Part shown: piece after piece, positions 1 to 64,000 of the stretch
How positions within the stretch are numbered: position 1 is the stretch's first letter
How the letters are laid out: every line of letters begins with the position of its first letter
Source of the DNA: Nematostella vectensis
Lineage: Eukaryota > Cnidaria > Anthozoa > Actiniaria > Edwardsiidae
Direction of reading: 5' to 3'
Assembly: GCF_932526225.1 (NCBI RefSeq)
Contig: NC_064038.1
Span: 12,025,070-12,089,069 of the forward strand
DNA: 64,000 bases
Notes under the pieces: model-generated
What the model saw: only the letters and a program-made list of their open reading frames with translations
Databases searched by the model: none
Told to the model about the DNA's origin: nothing
Position numbers and translations under genes: made by a program

Positions 1-1270
1 TGCAAGAAGGCTTTATTTTTCTTTGATTTATAACATTTTTAGATGAATGAACTTAAATTTTTCATGCAAATGTTCAGAAATCATGTCACTCAAGAAACCC
101 TTGTCACTGGAATAAGATCTACTTCATTATAAAGACTTGGAATCTTTTATTTGTAATATCTGTGTGAATATAATGGTATTAAGTTCTGGATGTATCTTTT
201 TCATTAAAAGAGAATTGGAAGAGAATTGTGTTTTGTAAACACATATTTTTGATTGATTGTTGTGTTATAATTTTCGATTTAGCAGTGAAAATTTTTACTG
301 GGAAGTTGATCCCAGAGCCTAAAATCACGCACTTTATGCATTTAAATGTCCCAAAAACGGTTGATTGGCTCCAGCGTACTCTATGGAAGATAATTTTTAC
401 ATTGTTCGTAAAAAAGAAAGGTATTTTCGGTCAAAAAGATTTCCAAAACATCATTTGCCGGATCACATTGCTCAAGATGTGATCGCGCGTAAGACTCATG
501 TTGCTAGGAAACGTGAGCGCTAACCAACCAGAGACGTATCTAAAAATAACTGTTTGTTCTAAAAATAGTTTTTACGGACGTCATCATTGGAACATACCCT
601 AATACGGGGGATTCGTTCTCTTACATCATGGTCTCTTGGATGACGGTAAAACTTGTAACCACACAACGATCTTCAGCAATATTTTTTATATAATTTTATT
701 AACATCTTGATCTACGCCACAAATGACTGGACCCGGGCCCTTCAGCTAACGGCCTTTTTTCCAAAGGTTGACCAAAATACCTCAATATTACAGATTTGAG
801 TTTTTCGCGCGAACGCGGCTTCTATAGGGTCCATACGAACCACATACCATTTGGAAGATAAAAATATAAAGAATTGACCAAGTCTGAAAGGACTTTAACT
901 TTACTTGTACTTATTCGATTATGTTCACTTCTTTAGTCTTAATTAGAACTGTAGTTTTCCTTTAATGTAACTCTATATATTTTGTAGAGTTACTGTTTTT
1001 ATTTATAATCATGGTGTAAAAAATATATATATCTAAAATGCCAGTTGCTCGAAAAAAACAAAATCCGCTTGTGATATTTCTGCCCAAATCATAATTTCTC
1101 GTGCCAATCTTATTCTATACTATAGAATCTGAGCCAGACTAAAAAGCGATCCAAAATTACCTTCACCACTAGGGACGGTAATTTCAGTTAATGGAGCCGG
1201 AGCCAGGCTCAAAGGTCACTCAATTTGTTTCACGTGAAATACCTTACTATACACGTTCTTTTAAGAATTA
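1..1270. other. Upstream flank, no gene recognised
   Basis: This AT-rich stretch lies before the promoter of the MAM-domain gene. Its reading frames are short and resemble no family I know. The only structure seen is a dispersed repeat at 577-640. It may be intergenic or hold distal regulatory DNA. Confidence 0.5.
577..640 (+). repeat. Dispersed repeat, copy 1 (second copy at 43474-43536)
   Basis: About 63 bp, including AATACGGGGGATT and TTACATCATGGTCTCTTG, recurs with a few substitutions at 43474-43536. The surrounding sequence differs, so this is a short interspersed repeat rather than a local duplication. Its class is unknown. Confidence 0.75.
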
Positions 1271-1278
1271 AAATTTTT

Positions 1279-1304
1279 ATTGGTCGCTATCTACCTATAT
1301 AAAG
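1279..1304 (+). promoter_or_regulatory. Probable core promoter: inverted CCAAT box and TATA box
   Basis: ATTGG (reverse of CCAAT) at 1279-1283 lies 12 bp before TATATAAAG at 1296-1304. Transcription would then start near 1325-1335, giving a leader of about 300 bp before the first signal-peptide ATG at 1628. The position relative to the signal-peptide exons is the main support; no transcript data are available. Confidence 0.5.
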
Positions 1305-1627
1305 CGCCACACCTAAAGTAAAGTCATTCGCTCTTTCGCTTAATAAGCTACGGGTACTGTTTAAAAAAAAAAAACTATGAAAAATATTTGGAATACATAA
1401 ATGCGCTGACTCCGATGCCTGCAATGCCTAAATCTATATATTAGTTATTGATGGTTACATATACATACATAATAATATGATAATAGTTTCATACTTATAC
1501 ACATCAATATGATAATATCTAGGCTGATAATAATATCTAACATGATAATTTCTAGGCTCGACACTGGTAATATTGAGAGCGTAGAGCTCAAGGGAACATC
1601 TATTTACCCCGAGAGGCCGTATTCCTG

Positions 1628-62848
<61,221 letters not shown>

Positions 62849-63190
62849 GTAATGCATAGAGTTACCCTAAAATACATAGGGATGTTAGTGTATACACAAG
62901 TTATGTTGCATCTGGATGATCCATAGTGTTTCATGGGCAAATAATCGCAAATAAAAAGCTAATCAAGGTGTGCAAAAGTAAACCATGCTTTTTGAGGTGT
63001 CTGTAAACATTTACATAGCTTCAAACACCAGGTTTTAGCCATACATACTTGAGCCACTGCGGGTTGAGAATACAGGCATGCGCGTCGAGCTGGGAGCACC
63101 ATGAAAAGCTTCTTGATAAGTTTTTGATAGGTTTTTGACAAGTTTGGCCCAATCGTTAGATAAAAACTAATCAGCAATAAAATAGCTACA
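62849..63190 (+). other. Intron sequence, nothing recognised
   Basis: No MAM C-terminal exon, domain or repeat seen. Confidence 0.4.
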
Positions 63191-63205
63191 GAATGCACTC
63201 GTGTC

Positions 63206-63718
63206 TTGTGTCTACACTTGTGCACCTGTGTCTTGAATGGCACTCAAGGTGAAAGTCGAATACTGTGGAGGGAAGAGGTTTGCCACATTTTTGCTCGCCT
63301 TTGTGCAGTGTGCCATACTTTGGGCCATACTAAAACGATGTGTAAAAATAATCCCTGCTCTTCTAGAAGAGCATGCAAAATCAGGGACGAGAAGCATCCT
63401 GAATTCAGAAGCCAAATACAGCAGCTGCAACGAGACATCAAACTGCTGGAGAAACAAGTCGCTGACATCAAGTCCCTTAAGAGTGCTAGACCGGGCAAAA
63501 TCGTCATTAATTACAGTGATGCAGATGCGCATGCAGAACCCCAAACACTTCGGCAGCGGAAAAAGAAATGAATAAGATCGAGAATTGTTAGTCTTACAGA
63601 TGGCTTTGAACAATAGAGTTCCTGACTGGCCGGAAACTGTTGACTGGCGTTTTCCACAAGTGTTGGAACAATATAAAACTAACCAAATTGGTTCGTTGCA
63701 AGCTCAAGACTACAAATA
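63206..63718 (+). pseudogene. Zinc-knuckle / coiled-coil multicopy family fragment
   Basis: + strand, at least two frames. 63206-63571 carries CAVCHTLGHTKTMC (zinc-knuckle spacing), a basic Cys segment SSRRACKIRDEKHPEFRSQ and a coiled coil IQQLQRDIKLLEKQVADIK. Another frame continues MRMQNPKHFG, and 63590-63718 carries ALNNRVPDWPETVDWRFPQV and LEQYKTNQ to a stop. I recall this order as a multicopy protein family in corals and anemones with no known function. The frame changes make this copy non-functional. Confidence 0.55.
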
Positions 63719-64000
63719 AACGACGATAAAAAACATTGCTAAATTTGGTGCAATTGAAGCAACGTTTGCATTCACAAATCCCTAATAATGATTGGTTACA
63801 GTTGGACAGCTAGATTTTGACTTTTCGTGAGATGCATCTGCTCTGGCTATCAATTTGCATATTTATTTGCAAAAATTGGGGGGACTAGTACTACATGTAT
63901 AAGAAGTAAGTAATAGAGGTACAAATTTCGGTTTCTGACTTATGGCGGACTGCTTTGATTTTGACAATAACTTGACTCGAAAGTAAAGACCTAGTATCTG
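63719..64000. other. Window end, nothing recognised
   Basis: Presumably still the intron before the last MAM4 exon. Confidence 0.35.

Overview
The window is eukaryotic and most likely from a cnidarian, probably an anthozoan. It is AT-rich and intron-rich. The only cellular gene I can follow is a + strand gene for a secreted or extracellular protein built from MAM, C-type lectin and LDL-receptor class A modules. The mobile elements fit an invertebrate with many retroelements: DIRS, Penelope, several non-LTR clades, a Ginger/KRBA2-type integrase, and cnidarian multicopy families of unknown role. The species cannot be read from the sequence.

Host gene. A TATA box with an inverted CCAAT box lies at about 1.28-1.30 kb. 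Two tandem copies of a signal-peptide exon follow (1628-1688, 1774-1834), then exons at 2146-2274 (MAM1 part A), 33318-33568 (MAM1 B), 36694-36781 (MAM1 C), 37347-37721 (unrecognised module), 38879-39283 (C-type lectin), possibly 43570-43638, 53737-53829, 54669-54925 and 55138-55246 (MAM2), 55734-55955 (two LDLa), 58746-58871 (third LDLa), 61227-61364, 61485-61735 and 61834-61933 (MAM3), and 62271-62375 and 62601-62848 (MAM4, last part beyond the window). Every junction agrees in phase: phase 1 between modules, and 1/0/1 inside the MAM modules. This makes one gene of at least 61 kb the simplest reading. Its closest known architecture is the MAM/LDLa protein class of MALRD1.

Introns. Nearly all else is mobile DNA in the introns, mostly decayed and mostly on the minus strand. 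The first large intron (2.3-33.3 kb) holds fragments resembling the cargo of large DNA elements (11.7-13.3 and 26.5-28.3 kb), a DIRS-like fragment (13.3-14.5 kb), a full-length non-LTR retrotransposon with a 13-bp target duplication and an unbroken 1,098-residue frame (15241-19248), a broken spliced transposase-like gene (19.3-22.1 kb) and a broken cysteine-protease gene (24.1-25.9 kb). Later introns hold Penelope-like pieces (34.1-35.1, 44.8-45.1 kb), three more non-LTR reverse transcriptases (41.5-42.8, 45.9-47.5, 60.1-60.8 kb), two inverted Ginger-like fragments (45.1-45.9, 50.7-52.3 kb), a broken nuclease-like/CXC gene (56.8-57.8 kb), a zinc-knuckle/coiled-coil fragment (63.2-63.7 kb), MITE-like elements and a tRNA-like sequence.

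Repeats. There are four very long simple repeats: (ATTT)n at 7.75-8.1 kb, GATA/GGTA/GGTG at 41.0-41.5 kb, (AC)n at 52.8-53.0 kb and (CAAT)n at 59.5-60.1 kb. A telomere-like 24-bp minisatellite lies at 52.4-52.7 kb. At least three interspersed families recur between introns. Several retroelement frames break in runs of eight A, so some lesions could be base-calling errors.
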